A stretch of DNA of 64,000 bases from Paranoxybacillus sp035645275 (GCA_035645275.1 DASQMX010000026.1:620001-684000), one strand, 5' to 3'; numbered from the stretch's first letter, positions 9,011 to 17,670 are shown. Numbers and translations are program-made. The notes: generated from the letters alone by a model not told the origin.

Positions 9011-10153
9011 TTATATTACACCGATAAACGTTTGGAACACTTCATTTCCAAGCAGTTTGCCGCGGTGGGTAAGCCGGATATGGCTGTCTGTTTCTTCGAG
9101 CAGCCCTCGTTGTTTTTGCTCAGCAATCTGTTCGCCAAATACATCATGGACAGAGCGATGATATTTCTGCGCAAACTTTTCTTTAGAAACCCCTTCCGTT
9201 TTCCGCAGCCCGAGAAACATTTCTTCTTCCATTTTTTCTGCCAACGTGACGTCATGGCTTTCTATATACGGAAAACCGGTTTCTTCAATAAGGTTCATAT
9301 ATTTTTTTAACGGCCCAGCATTGACATTTCTCTTGCCGTGTACATAGCTATGTGCCCCAGCACCGATGCCAAAATATTCTTCATTACTCCAATACGTAAG
9401 ATTATGACGGCTTTCAAATCCCGTTTTAGCATAGTTGCTAATTTCATATTGTTTGTAGCCATGACGTTCCATTTCTTCCATTGCCCATTCATACATTTCT
9501 GCTTCTTCTTCCTGAGTAGGTAGCGGAAGCATATCTTTTTTCAACAAATTGTAAAACACCGTTTTCGGTTCAATAATTAAAGAATAAGCTGAAAAATGCT
9601 GAACATCGAGCGAAAAAGCAATGTCAAGCGTTTCCTGAAAATGATCGATTGTTTGTTCGGGAAGACCGTACATTAAATCTATACTAATATTAGAAAAACC
9701 GATTTCTTTCGCCATTTCAATTGTTTGCAATACATCATGCTTTCGATGCGTGCGTCCAATTTTTTGTAACAACTTGTCATCAAATGTCTGCACACCGAAA
9801 CTTAGGCGGTTCACCCCAGCTTCTTTTAACAGCTGCAGCTTCTCTTTTGACAGTTCATTCGGATTTGCTTCAAACGTGAACTCCACCTCGTTTACATTAA
9901 AGCGAAAATACTTATGAATACTATTTAAGAAATAATCTAGCTGCTTTATTTCTAGAACAGTCGGGGTACCACCACCAACAAAAATCGTTTCCAGCTCGGT
10001 GGTTGGAAACTTTTCGATTGTGTTTTTCATTTCTTTCTCCATCGCCTGTAAGTACTCATCTACCGGCTGACCTTTAAAAAACACTTTATTAAAATCACAA
10101 TAGTGGCAAATTTGTGCACAAAATGGAATATGAAAATATGCTGCTTTAATCAA
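9011..10153 (-). CDS. hemW: HemW, radical-SAM heme chaperone
   Basis: Member of the HemN-like family (old annotation: oxygen-independent coproporphyrinogen III oxidase) now regarded as a heme chaperone. Radical-SAM cluster motif CAQICHYC (CxxxCxxC) lies at residues 12-19, followed by FVGGGTPT and VNRLSFGVQTF. The HNLTYW motif of HemW proteins and a C-terminal HemN_C domain are present. 380 aa. Lies between lepA and hrcA, the standard Bacillus order, but separated from lepA by repeat copy B. Confidence 0.92.
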   Translation of the reverse strand: MIKAAYFHIPFCAQICHYCDFNKVFFKGQPVDEYLQAMEKEMKNTIEKFPTTELETIFVGGGTPTVLEIKQLDYFLNSIHKYFRFNVNEVEFTFEANPNELSKEKLQLLKEAGVNRLSFGVQTFDDKLLQKIGRTHRKHDVLQTIEMAKEIGFSNISIDLMYGLPEQTIDHFQETLDIAFSLDVQHFSAYSLIIEPKTVFYNLLKKDMLPLPTQEEEAEMYEWAMEEMERHGYKQYEISNYAKTGFESRHNLTYWSNEEYFGIGAGAHSYVHGKRNVNAGPLKKYMNLIEETGFPYIESHDVTLAEKMEEEMFLGLRKTEGVSKEKFAQKYHRSVHDVFGEQIAEQKQRGLLEETDSHIRLTHRGKLLGNEVFQTFIGVI

Positions 10154-10225
10154 GAATGATCACAACCTTCTTATGCATAATTTGACATGCCATTTTTTAT
10201 CTGCTTCGATTAAGCTAAAAAACAA

Positions 10226-10338
10226 GGGGCTGACCCATCAGCGTCTGACCTCACGTACATTCCACAATATATAGTTCATTGAGTCAATGCGATGCCCTAT
10301 ATATTGTGTTGCGGGGTCTGACAATTGGATCAGCCTCT
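10226..10338 (+). repeat. Palindromic intergenic repeat, copy B
   Basis: Plus orientation. Outer arms GGGGCTGACCC and GGATCAGCCTC; inner GCGTCTGACCTCACG and GTTGCGGGGTCTGAC; innermost CACAATATATAG and CTATATATTGTG. Sits 12 nt past the lepA stop, between lepA and hemW. Confidence 0.88.
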
Positions 10339-10349
10339 ATTTTACTGCT

Positions 10350-12176
10350 TTATTTTTTGTCATCGATCTTTAATACGGCCATGAATGCTTCTTGCGGTAC
10401 TTCAACGGAACCGACTTGCTTCATGCGCTTTTTCCCTTCTTTTTGCTTTTCAAGAAGCTTACGTTTACGGGAAACGTCACCACCATAACATTTCGCAAGC
10501 ACGTTTTTCCGCAATGCTTTAATAGTTGAGCGAGCAATAATTTTGTTGCCAATTGCCGCTTGAACAGGTACCTCGAACTGCTGGCGTGGAATTAAATCTT
10601 TTAATTTTTCAACAATCACTTTACCACGCTCATAAGCAGAGTCACGGTGAACGATAAACGACAATGCATCGACTTTTTCACCGTTAAGAAGAATATCCAT
10701 CTTCACAAGTTTAGAAGGCTTGTAACCAATTAATTCATAATCAAATGAAGCATAGCCTTTTGTGCTTGATTTTAAGGTGTCAAAGAAGTCATAAACAATT
10801 TCTGATAACGGAATTTCGTAAATTAAGCTGACACGCTTCTCGTCTAAGTATTGCATGTCAACAAAATTGCCGCGTTTACTTTGACATAATTCCATCACGG
10901 AGCCGACATAGTCATTCGGAACCATAATCGTTGCTTTAACATACGGCTCCTCAACGCGTTCAATTTTTTGCGGATCCGGCATATTGGAAGGGTTATCGAC
11001 TTGAACTTCCGTGCCGTCTGTTAAATATACTTTATAAATAACGCTTGGTGCCGTTGTAATTAAGTCAATATTAAATTCACGCTCAATTCGTTCTTGAATG
11101 ATTTCCATATGCAATAATCCTAGGAAACCGCAACGGAAACCAAAACCGAGCGCTTGCGACGTCTCCGGTTCAAATTGCAACGCCGCATCATTTAGCTGTA
11201 ATTTTTCCAGCGCTTCACGTAAATCATTATAGCGTGCCGTATCAATAGGATACATGCCACAGAAGACCATCGGATTTAAGCGACGGTACCCTGGAAGCGG
11301 CTCATCAGCAGGATTTTCTGCGTCTGTAATCGTATCGCCGACGCGCGTGTCGCTCACATTTTTAATGGACGCCGTTAAAAATCCTACATCGCCGACAGTA
11401 AGTTCATCAACTAATTTTGGTTTTGGTGTAAATACGCCGACTTCCACAACCTCAAATTCTTTTCCTGTTGACATCATTTTAATTTTTTGTCCTGGTTTTA
11501 CCGTTCCTTCGACAACGCGAATATAGGCAACAACACCGCGATAAGAATCATATAAAGAGTCGAAAATCAACGCTTTTAACGGCGCATCAGGGTCACCCGA
11601 TGGAGCTGGGATTTTTTCAACGATTTGCTCAAGAATTTCTTCGATTCCAATCCCGACTTTTGCTGAAGCTAGTACTGCTTCAGAGGCATCTAACCCAATC
11701 ACATCTTCAATTTCTTGGCGAACGCGCTCCGGCTCTGCGCTAGGTAAATCAATTTTATTAATAACAGGTAAAATTTCCAAGTTGTTATCTAAAGCTAAAT
11801 AAACGTTCGCCAGCGTCTGCGCCTCAATTCCTTGCGCAGCATCAACGACAAGGATGGCCCCTTCACAAGCCGCTAAACTGCGTGACACCTCATACGTAAA
11901 ATCGACATGCCCCGGCGTGTCAATTAGATGGAAAATATACTCTTCTCCATCTTTTGCTTTATATTTCAGTTGAACGGCATTTAATTTAATAGTAATACCT
12001 CGCTCGCGTTCTAAATCCATTGAATCTAGCATTTGGTCTTTCATTTCACGTTCTGACAGCGCACCTGTCTTTTCAAGAATGCGGTCAGCCAATGTTGATT
12101 TGCCATGGTCAATATGAGCAATAATGGAAAAATTGCGGATTTTCTCTCGTCTTTTTAGTCTTTCTTCACGATTCAT
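10350..12176 (-). CDS. lepA: Elongation factor 4 (LepA) GTPase
   Basis: Ribosome-bound translational GTPase affecting elongation and 30S biogenesis. G1 AHIDHGKST at about residues 20-28, G3 DTPGHVD, G4 NKIDLP and the EF-G-like domains II, III and V are followed by the LepA-specific C-terminal domain (RRKLLEKQKEGKKRMKQVG). 608 aa, full length. First gene of the lepA-hemW-hrcA series and preceded by its own strong promoter. Confidence 0.98.
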   Translation of the reverse strand: MNREERLKRREKIRNFSIIAHIDHGKSTLADRILEKTGALSEREMKDQMLDSMDLERERGITIKLNAVQLKYKAKDGEEYIFHLIDTPGHVDFTYEVSRSLAACEGAILVVDAAQGIEAQTLANVYLALDNNLEILPVINKIDLPSAEPERVRQEIEDVIGLDASEAVLASAKVGIGIEEILEQIVEKIPAPSGDPDAPLKALIFDSLYDSYRGVVAYIRVVEGTVKPGQKIKMMSTGKEFEVVEVGVFTPKPKLVDELTVGDVGFLTASIKNVSDTRVGDTITDAENPADEPLPGYRRLNPMVFCGMYPIDTARYNDLREALEKLQLNDAALQFEPETSQALGFGFRCGFLGLLHMEIIQERIEREFNIDLITTAPSVIYKVYLTDGTEVQVDNPSNMPDPQKIERVEEPYVKATIMVPNDYVGSVMELCQSKRGNFVDMQYLDEKRVSLIYEIPLSEIVYDFFDTLKSSTKGYASFDYELIGYKPSKLVKMDILLNGEKVDALSFIVHRDSAYERGKVIVEKLKDLIPRQQFEVPVQAAIGNKIIARSTIKALRKNVLAKCYGGDVSRKRKLLEKQKEGKKRMKQVGSVEVPQEAFMAVLKIDDKK

Positions 12177-12219
12177 ATTCTTTCACTCCTACTATAATCC
12201 CGAAACTACACTAGCTTTG

Positions 12220-12248
12220 ATTATAGCAACACAATGAGCAAGATTCAA
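12220..12248 (-). promoter_or_regulatory. SigA promoter of lepA
   Basis: Minus strand: TTGAAT, 17 bp, TATAAT, with TGC directly before the -10 (extended -10). It lies 44 nt before the lepA start. The -10 is a perfect match and the -35 matches 4/6. Confidence 0.8.
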
Positions 12249-12385
12249 TTAGATAAATATGAAAAAGCAGATCGTCACCTTTTTTAGCGAAACACAATAA
12301 CCAAAATAGAAGTTTTCCAGTGCATAAAGAAAGCTTGACAATTGTCACAAATCCGCTGCTTTCATATTGATCTTCATAAAATAAA

Positions 12386-12497
12386 AAGCTGACCCAAAAG
12401 TGTCTGACCTCACGCACAACCAACCATATTTTTATTTATTGTTATGTTCCAAATATGAGGTTTGTGGGATTCGACACTTTGCTTTCGGGTCAGCCTC
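12386..12497 (+). repeat. Palindromic intergenic repeat, copy C
   Basis: Plus orientation: AGCTGACCC...GGGTCAGCCTC outer arms and AAGTGTCTGACCTCACGC...TTGTGGGATTCGACACTTT inner arms. The centre (CCATATTT...AAATATGAGG) differs from other copies. Its right end overlaps the yqxA stop codon. Confidence 0.85.
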
Positions 12498-12844
12498 TAT
12501 TGGTCATCATGAAATAATCGGCCAGCGATATGAAGCAATTGTTTGATTCCGTAGCGAATTCCATCAGCTAATTGTTTACCAAGTTCGGAAAATATATTAA
12601 ACGTTTTTATTTGTTCCAATTTTTTCTTTTTTTCTTCTAAATCTTCACTTTTGACGGTGTTTCCCATAATAGAAGCTTCTATTTCCCCTTTATCATCCTC
12701 TGACAAACGGATCACCTCTTGAAACGATGGGTCATCGTATCCTTTCATTTGCTTTAATCCTTTATTTGCTTGCTGCATCCCTAGTAAAACTCCAACGAAT
12801 AAAATCGCAACTGCTAAACAAAATTGAACGGTATATTTTATCAT
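12497..12844 (-). CDS. yqxA: YqxA family protein (DUF3679)
   Basis: Small protein of unknown function, 115 aa from ATG at 12844. It has an N-terminal hydrophobic segment (about residues 5-22, YTVQFCLAVAILFVGVLLG) that is a membrane anchor or signal, then a charged region with a Lys-rich coiled segment (LEEKKKKLEQIK). The longer frame to 12979 would overlap spoIIP by about 100 nt and lacks a ribosome site. Position after gpr and spoIIP matches B. subtilis yqxA, which suggests co-expression during sporulation (inference). Confidence 0.85.
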   Translation of the reverse strand: MIKYTVQFCLAVAILFVGVLLGMQQANKGLKQMKGYDDPSFQEVIRLSEDDKGEIEASIMGNTVKSEDLEEKKKKLEQIKTFNIFSELGKQLADGIRYGIKQLLHIAGRLFHDDQ

Positions 12845-12875
12845 TACCCTGCTGCTCCCTTGTGAAGTTTTCTGC

Positions 12876-14075
12876 TTATTGCTTTTGTTTAGGTGATGGG
12901 GATTGCACTTTTTCCGCTTGCCAGTAATACTCGCTAAACACATCAGCAACAGCCGAAGCGGTGCGGAACAATTCTTCAAACGTATTGTCTACACCACCAA
13001 ATTCAATTAAAATGGCATTTTCTGATAAATCTTGATTGAACTTTCCGTTCGTCCCCGCTCCTTTTTTCTGAATAACCCCTTTGCTAAGACCAGGATATTT
13101 TTGCTGTAACAATTCATGAAGATCTTTGGCAATTTGCAAGTTCTTTTCATATTTTGCATTGTTTCCACCGATAATAAATACAATACGTGCATAATCAATA
13201 CCATTAATAGTAACCGTTGTATCATTTCTACGCCGAGTATCGCGATGAATGTCGATGAAATATTGTAAGTCACGATTTTTCGTCATCGCCTCCTCTACGG
13301 TTTTTCTTGACACATCATACGCTTGATAATATTTCATTCCTTTTTTTACTAATTGATCGATAAAATCCTCTGTATTTACTTCCGCACCAATCCCCCGCTT
13401 CTCCATTTCCTCCGCGAGTTTCTCTCCAACTTTTGTTACATTAACCGTTGGATGAAATGCAGAATCTAAATCAGTTACTCCTTTTAAAGCTGGCAAATAT
13501 GATTCATGTGTATGAGTATGATAAATATAAACCACTTTTTTCCCATTGGTTGTCATTTTAGGAGGCGGCACAGGTTTCGCTTCGCTCGATTTCTCAGCCT
13601 GTCCTAAGCTTTCAACAGAGGCTTCACGCTCGGCAAGCATCACTTCAAGCGGTGGTGCAGACTCGTATGGCATATTCGTATAATCCAATCCCTCACCAGC
13701 AACGATAATTTCACTATCAAAAATCGAAAAACCTGGGAGTTCACTCCCTAGCAAACTGCGAGGATCTTCTAGATTAACGCTTGTCATCATTTCAAACAGC
13801 ATCGAAGAGTACTTAGGTTTCCTTTTTTCCTCAGGTAACGCTTGTGAAAAATAATGATTTTCAAAACTCAGCAAATGAACAAAAGCTTCCCCAGGAAAAT
13901 AAGTTGCTACATTATTCACTGAGGAAGATGTGATTCGATATTCGGGCTTTAATGATGTCATCAGCCCAACAACTGTAAACATCATCATAAACCCTAAAAT
14001 CGCTAACATAACAATTTTTTTGATGCTGGTCCCATTCACCGTTATAATCATTTGCTGAGAACGAAATCTTCTCAT
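12876..14075 (-). CDS. spoIIP: Stage II sporulation protein P, cell-wall hydrolase
   Basis: Amidase/endopeptidase that, with SpoIID and SpoIIM, degrades septal peptidoglycan for engulfment. One N-terminal membrane anchor (about residues 20-42) and a variable linker precede the SpoIIP catalytic domain. That domain begins at VVYIYHTHTHESYLPA (zinc-ligand histidines) and includes DIHRDTRRR and the conserved IEFGGVDNTFEEL near the end. 399 aa; AAGGGTGAG precedes ATG at 14075. Follows gpr by 82 nt; a weak SigE-like CATACTGT lies at 14110-14117 in that gap. Confidence 0.96.
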   Translation of the reverse strand: MRRFRSQQMIITVNGTSIKKIVMLAILGFMMMFTVVGLMTSLKPEYRITSSSVNNVATYFPGEAFVHLLSFENHYFSQALPEEKRKPKYSSMLFEMMTSVNLEDPRSLLGSELPGFSIFDSEIIVAGEGLDYTNMPYESAPPLEVMLAEREASVESLGQAEKSSEAKPVPPPKMTTNGKKVVYIYHTHTHESYLPALKGVTDLDSAFHPTVNVTKVGEKLAEEMEKRGIGAEVNTEDFIDQLVKKGMKYYQAYDVSRKTVEEAMTKNRDLQYFIDIHRDTRRRNDTTVTINGIDYARIVFIIGGNNAKYEKNLQIAKDLHELLQQKYPGLSKGVIQKKGAGTNGKFNQDLSENAILIEFGGVDNTFEELFRTASAVADVFSEYYWQAEKVQSPSPKQKQ

Positions 14076-14157
14076 GTTCTCACCCTTTCCAAGCCTGTCT
14101 ACTAATTTAACAGTATGACCAAGCTAGAAAAGATAGAACATGTTTACACGTTTTTCA

Positions 14158-15276
14158 TTAATGGGTATATGCTCCTGTATTATATTGATCAACATCGTTA
14201 TGAAGAGCTGCATTCAGTCCGCTCGCGAGAATATTCGCCATATCTTCAATAAACATATCTACCTCTTTCGGTGTAACCATAAGATTATGACCAAGAGGTG
14301 CTAAAACTTCATGAATAAACTTTCGCTTTTCCTCATCACTTAACGTTCCAATCATCCCAAGAAACGCGGAACGATGTTGTTCGCCTGGCATGTCTTCTTC
14401 TGTCAATACTTTTCGTTCACCAAATGTCAATCCCGCCGGTGCAAGCGCACTTGATGGGCGTTTTCCTTCTTTCATTTCTCTGCCAAAGTGCTTCAGCATA
14501 AAGTCAATTGTATCGCTCGTAATGGATACCGCATCAACAACGGTAGGAACACCAATTGCAACGACAGGAATACCGAGCGTTTCTTTGCTCAACTCTTTCC
14601 TCTTATTTCCAACTCCTGACCCGGGATGGATACCTGTATCAGAAATTTGAATCGTTGCATTGACCCTTTCAAGCGAACGCGCGGCCAACGCATCAATCGC
14701 GATAACGAAATCTGGTTTTGCTTTTTCAACGATCCCGCGGATAATATCGCTCGTTTCAATTCCAGTCATCCCCATGACTCCCGGGGCAATGGCACTCACA
14801 GAACGAAATCCATCCTCAACAGTTTCTGGTTGAAGATGAAATAAGTGTCTTGTAATGAGCAAGTTTTCCACAGTCAACGGCCCGAGAGCATCTGGTGTTA
14901 CATGCTCATTTCCAAGCCCGACAACAAGACAGCTTGCATCTTCAGGAATATTTAATTTTTTTAAAAATGTAATAAATTCCTTTGCGAATACTTTCTCTAC
15001 CTTTCTTTGCAACTCTGTATCATGTTCACGAATTCCTTGTGCTTCAATCGTTAAGTAAATTCCTGCTTTTTTGCCAATTGATTTTGCTCCTTGTTCCGTT
15101 ACCTCTACATAAGAAAGCTTAATCCCATCTAGTTCGCGGTCTTGAATAATCACTCCTTCAATCTGCGAATGGGTGTCACGTTTTTGTTCCAGTCGTTCTT
15201 CAACTGCTATTTCATGCGCTTCAACCGCTAAATCAGTTCTAACGGAATACATGCTTAAATCAAGTGAATGTGTCAT
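14158..15276 (-). CDS. gpr: Germination protease Gpr
   Basis: Initiates degradation of small acid-soluble spore proteins on germination; an aspartate-type protease made as a zymogen in the forespore. The N-terminus MTHSLDLSMYSVRTDLAVEA contains the roughly 15-residue propeptide and autoprocessing region. Conserved GLGNEHVTPDALGPL and FVIAIDALAARSLERVNATIQI follow. Start ATG at 15276 is preceded by GAGGTGG; 372 aa. Promoter matches the SigF consensus exactly. Confidence 0.97.
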   Translation of the reverse strand: MTHSLDLSMYSVRTDLAVEAHEIAVEERLEQKRDTHSQIEGVIIQDRELDGIKLSYVEVTEQGAKSIGKKAGIYLTIEAQGIREHDTELQRKVEKVFAKEFITFLKKLNIPEDASCLVVGLGNEHVTPDALGPLTVENLLITRHLFHLQPETVEDGFRSVSAIAPGVMGMTGIETSDIIRGIVEKAKPDFVIAIDALAARSLERVNATIQISDTGIHPGSGVGNKRKELSKETLGIPVVAIGVPTVVDAVSITSDTIDFMLKHFGREMKEGKRPSSALAPAGLTFGERKVLTEEDMPGEQHRSAFLGMIGTLSDEEKRKFIHEVLAPLGHNLMVTPKEVDMFIEDMANILASGLNAALHNDVDQYNTGAYTH

Positions 15277-15307
15277 CGTTTTCCACCTCAAAACTGTCAT
15301 TTTTATG

Positions 15308-15337
15308 TATTTTCGCCGTTTTCACTGCTTTTCATTC
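15308..15337 (-). promoter_or_regulatory. SigF/SigG-type promoter of gpr
   Basis: Minus strand: GAATG (consensus GHATR), 15 bp, GGCGAAAATA (consensus GGNNANAHTR). Both elements and the spacing fit forespore promoters with no mismatch, as expected for a gene made in the forespore. It lies about 30 nt before the gpr start. Confidence 0.75.
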
Positions 15338-15380
15338 TTGCCTTTTTGGAAAGAGAGTAAGTATTTTCAACGGTTTAGTA

Positions 15381-15409
15381 TTGCATAATTGAAATCAGTT
15401 TGATAGAAT
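15381..15409 (+). promoter_or_regulatory. Putative SigA promoter of rpsT
   Basis: TTGCAT, 17 bp, TAGAAT (5/6 in the -10), about 80 nt before rpsT in the gap divergent from gpr. Confidence 0.55.
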
Positions 15410-15490
15410 ATCTTTTGTTCTTAATAAGTTCATTCGATCGCGAACAATCGAGCTTATCATATTCTCGACAGCATTACGGAGGTGAAAAGA

Positions 15491-15757
15491 ATGCCAAATA
15501 TTAAATCTGCTATTAAACGCGTAAAAACAAGCAACAAGCGCCGCGCACAAAACGCTGCACAAAAATCTGCGATGCGCACTGCTATCAAAAAATTTGAAGC
15601 GCTTGTAGAAGCAAAAAACGTTGAGCAAGCACAAGCTGCATTTATCATTGCTTCTAAAAAAATTGATAAAGCGGCAAGCAAAGGTTTAATCCATAAAAAT
15701 GCAGCGAGCCGTCAAAAATCTCGTTTAGCGAAAAAATTAAACAGCATTCTTGCTTAA
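15491..15757 (+). CDS. rpsT: 30S ribosomal protein S20
   Basis: Primary 16S rRNA-binding protein. 88 residues, lysine/arginine-rich, starting MPNIKSAIKRVKTSNKRR and ending ASRQKSRLAKKLNSILA, both diagnostic for S20. ATG at 15491 follows GGAGGTG by 6 nt; the GTG three codons upstream lies within that Shine-Dalgarno. Plus-strand gene between holA and gpr, with its own promoter and terminator. Confidence 0.99.
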   Translation: MPNIKSAIKRVKTSNKRRAQNAAQKSAMRTAIKKFEALVEAKNVEQAQAAFIIASKKIDKAASKGLIHKNAASRQKSRLAKKLNSILA

Positions 15758-15765
15758 TCATGATA

Positions 15766-15797
15766 AAAACGATCCTTTAAAAAGGGTCGTTTTTTTA
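15766..15797 (+). terminator. rpsT terminator
   Basis: AAACGATCC, 8-nt loop, GGGTCGTTTTTTT: 8-9 bp stem with one wobble pair and a seven-T tract, 9 nt after the stop codon. Confidence 0.9.
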
Positions 15798-15919
15798 TTA
15801 GAAAAGCGGAAGCGCCGAGGGTAGCTCTCGAGGCCAAATGTTCTTCACCCGCAGAAGTGCTTGTCACTTCGAGGGGGAAGGTTATTTGGCACAGAGAGCT
15901 AGGCGCTGAAGCTAGACAA
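15798..15919 (+). repeat. Long-hairpin intergenic repeat (AGCGGAAGCGCC type)
   Basis: Starts TTAGAAAAGCGGAAGCGCC and ends GGCGCTGAAGCTAGACAA. Successive arms pair: AGCGCC/GGCGCT, AGCTCTC/GAGAGCT, GCCAAAT/ATTTGGC, CTTCACCC/GGGGGAAG, GAAGTG/CACTTC. The whole folds as one nested hairpin of about 110 nt. Recalled to resemble an intergenic repeat common in Bacillus and Geobacillus genomes; that needs a database search. Confidence 0.7.
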
Positions 15920-16008
15920 CTAGAAAAGCGGAGGCGAGCGCCGAGAGTAGCTCATGAACCTCTTCCACCTACACGTTGTTTAGAGGTAGGAGACTTCTCG
16001 GTGAACAT
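15920..16008 (+). repeat. Second, partial copy of the AGCGG long-hairpin repeat
   Basis: Begins CTAGAAAAGCGGAGGCGAGCGCCGAG like the preceding copy, and also shares GTAGCTC. It then diverges and lacks the GCGCTGAAGCTAGACAA end. It retains self-complementarity: CCGAGA/TCTCGG and CCTAC/GTAGG. It runs to just before the holA stop. Confidence 0.55.
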
Positions 16009-16035
16009 GTAAAAAACAAAAAAGAGCGGAACATT

Positions 16036-17058
16036 TTATCGCCCTTCATTTAATTTCATTAAGAACAACTCAATAACCAAACGCTTATCCATTAACCCCG
16101 CTTTCATCTGATAATCCGCTTCGGCTAAATCATTCATAATTCTCATTAACTCCTCAAGCGAGAACAATTTAGCTTGTCCTAGTGCCATTTTCACACGAAA
16201 CGGATGTATTTTTAACAGCGATGCTATTTGTTGTTGACCATACCCTTTTGCTGCTAAGCTTTTCGCTTGATAAATGAGACGAAATTGATTGGCAAGCAGC
16301 GCTAAAATCTTAATCGGCTCCTCATTATTTTGCAATAAATCATAAAAAGTACGAAATGCTTCGTGCAATCTACGCTGTACAACCTTTTCAATCAACACAA
16401 AAATATTTTGTTCCAACGAACGAGGAACAAGCATCCGTACTATTTCTTCTGTGATTGTGCTGCCTTGTCCGACAAACAAGGTTAACTTATTCAGTTCATT
16501 TGCCAATATCGTCAGATTCGTCCCCACAAGCTGTAATAACAAATCAACTGCTTGTTCTTGAATGGTCACGTTCGAAGAGCGAAGATATTCGTCAATCCAC
16601 TGCCTTATTTCTTGTTCAGTTAACGGTGACGCAACAAACACTTCCGCTCGTTTCAGTAACATCTTCGTAATTTTCTTTCTCTCATCCAGCTTCTCATACA
16701 ATCCTGTAAAAATAACAACGGAAAAAGGAGATGGCTCTTCTATGTATTGTTCCAGTCGTTTTATATTATGTTCAACTTTCTCCTTTCCTTTTTCCGCTGT
16801 CAAAAAATAAGGGTTTTTTACTAACACTACTTTTTTATCACCGAAAAACGGTAAAGTTTCTGCATCTTCAAGTGTGACCTCGACCGGTGTTTCTTCACAG
16901 TCATAAGCCGATAAATTGAACTCTCTCTCTTCTTCACGAATCGCTGCCTGAATAATTAAATTATGCGTTTCGTTAATTAAAAACGGTTCCGTACCGTATA
17001 ATACATAAATGGGAGAAAGATGTCCCTGTTTAATTTTTCGCAAAAAATCAATCATCAT
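16036..17058 (-). CDS. holA: DNA polymerase III subunit delta
   Basis: Clamp-loader subunit that opens the beta sliding clamp during replication. The protein has the delta-family start (IYVLYGTEPFLINE), an AAA+-like fold without a Walker A motif, and the C-terminal collar region (LALLANQFRLIYQAKSLAAKGYGQQQIA). ATG at 17058 (MMIDFLRKIKQG) has GGAG 9 nt upstream; the frame could extend to 17094 but without a ribosome site. About 340 aa. Same place as B. subtilis yqeN, between rpsT and comEC. Confidence 0.94.
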   Translation of the reverse strand: MMIDFLRKIKQGHLSPIYVLYGTEPFLINETHNLIIQAAIREEEREFNLSAYDCEETPVEVTLEDAETLPFFGDKKVVLVKNPYFLTAEKGKEKVEHNIKRLEQYIEEPSPFSVVIFTGLYEKLDERKKITKMLLKRAEVFVASPLTEQEIRQWIDEYLRSSNVTIQEQAVDLLLQLVGTNLTILANELNKLTLFVGQGSTITEEIVRMLVPRSLEQNIFVLIEKVVQRRLHEAFRTFYDLLQNNEEPIKILALLANQFRLIYQAKSLAAKGYGQQQIASLLKIHPFRVKMALGQAKLFSLEELMRIMNDLAEADYQMKAGLMDKRLVIELFLMKLNEGR

Positions 17059-17128
17059 TGTTCTCTGCTCCATTTCATTATCAAAACCGTTCATTATGTA
17101 AGATACAACGTTTCCTTAACTTTTACAA

Positions 17129-17160
17129 GGGGACCGGCTAACCGAAAGAAGCCGCTCCCC
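17129..17160 (-). other. GC-rich hairpin in the holA-yqzM divergent gap
   Basis: GGGGA-CGGC and GCCG-TCCCC pair with a one-base bulge around a roughly 12-nt loop. No T tract on either strand, so it is more likely a leader structure of holA than a terminator. A smaller CTAAG/CTTAG hairpin follows at about 17180-17200. Confidence 0.4.
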
Positions 17161-17345
17161 ATTTATATAAACGCTGATCACTAAGTCCTAGGAACCTTAG
17201 TCATCAACGGTTATTGTTAGTCTTTCCGGGTACAGCTGAACTATTTGTGACAACTCTTGTCAACGAAGGAAATGGACAATGTTGTATAGATTTTTTTTAT
17301 TTTTTCGCTTATACTAATTAATGATTGCGTGAGGAGGGGTAACAA

Positions 17346-17480
17346 ATGAACGAGTTTGAAAAAGATGTCAGATGTAAACGAAATGACGCAGTAGACTCTG
17401 CGGTTGGATTCATCGTTTCATTTGGATTCTTCGCAACGATGTTTATCATCGCAACATTAGTTAAGTTTTTTGGAGCGTAA
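17346..17480 (+). CDS. yqzM: YqzM family small membrane protein
   Basis: 44-residue protein beginning MNEFEKDVRCKRNDAVDSA, then one hydrophobic segment (residues about 21-40, with GFFATMFIIATLVKFFG). Sequence and place (between comEC and holA, opposite strand) match B. subtilis YqzM. A GAGGAGGGG ribosome site lies upstream. Function unknown; predicted single-span membrane protein. Confidence 0.88.
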   Translation: MNEFEKDVRCKRNDAVDSAVGFIVSFGFFATMFIIATLVKFFGA

Positions 17481-17519
17481 ATCCATTAACAAGAAACGAA
17501 CTACAAAAGCTTGTATTTT

Positions 17520-17663
17520 GAACCGGGTCGGCAGAGCGTGAATGGATTCATGGGAGTCCTTGCTTATGAAAGTCTAGTGGAACAAGAAGAAGGAGCTGTA
17601 TACAGATACAGAAGAAACTCTTAAGTACACTAGAACCTGCCGATGTTAGTCGTGCAGAGGTTC
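17520..17663 (+). ncRNA. Nested-stem structured element downstream of yqzM
   Basis: Three nested complementary pairs enclose one another: GAACC (17520-17524)/GGTTC (17659-17663), CGGCAG (17529-17534)/CTGCCG (17637-17642), and TCTAGTG (17573-17579)/CACTAGA (17628-17634). Small local hairpins (TGAATGGATTCA, CTGTATACAG) lie inside. No ORF of note. Could be the 3' untranslated region of yqzM, an independent small RNA, or a decayed repeat; I do not recognise a family. Confidence 0.45.
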
Positions 17664-17670
17664 AATCAGA

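Noticed and set aside
12211..12423. 70-codon minus-strand ORF upstream of lepA
   Set aside because: It spans the lepA promoter and the left part of repeat copy C and has no ribosome site; cysteine-rich, unlike a real small protein.
12845..12979. N-terminal extension of YqxA
   Set aside because: It would overlap the end of spoIIP and lacks a ribosome site; the internal ATG fits the family.
15395..15681. Two ORFs antisense to rpsT
   Set aside because: They mirror the S20 coding sequence; rpsT has its own ribosome site, promoter and terminator.
17129..17160. Terminator for holA or yqzM
   Set aside because: The hairpin is in the divergent upstream region of both genes and has no T tract on either strand.
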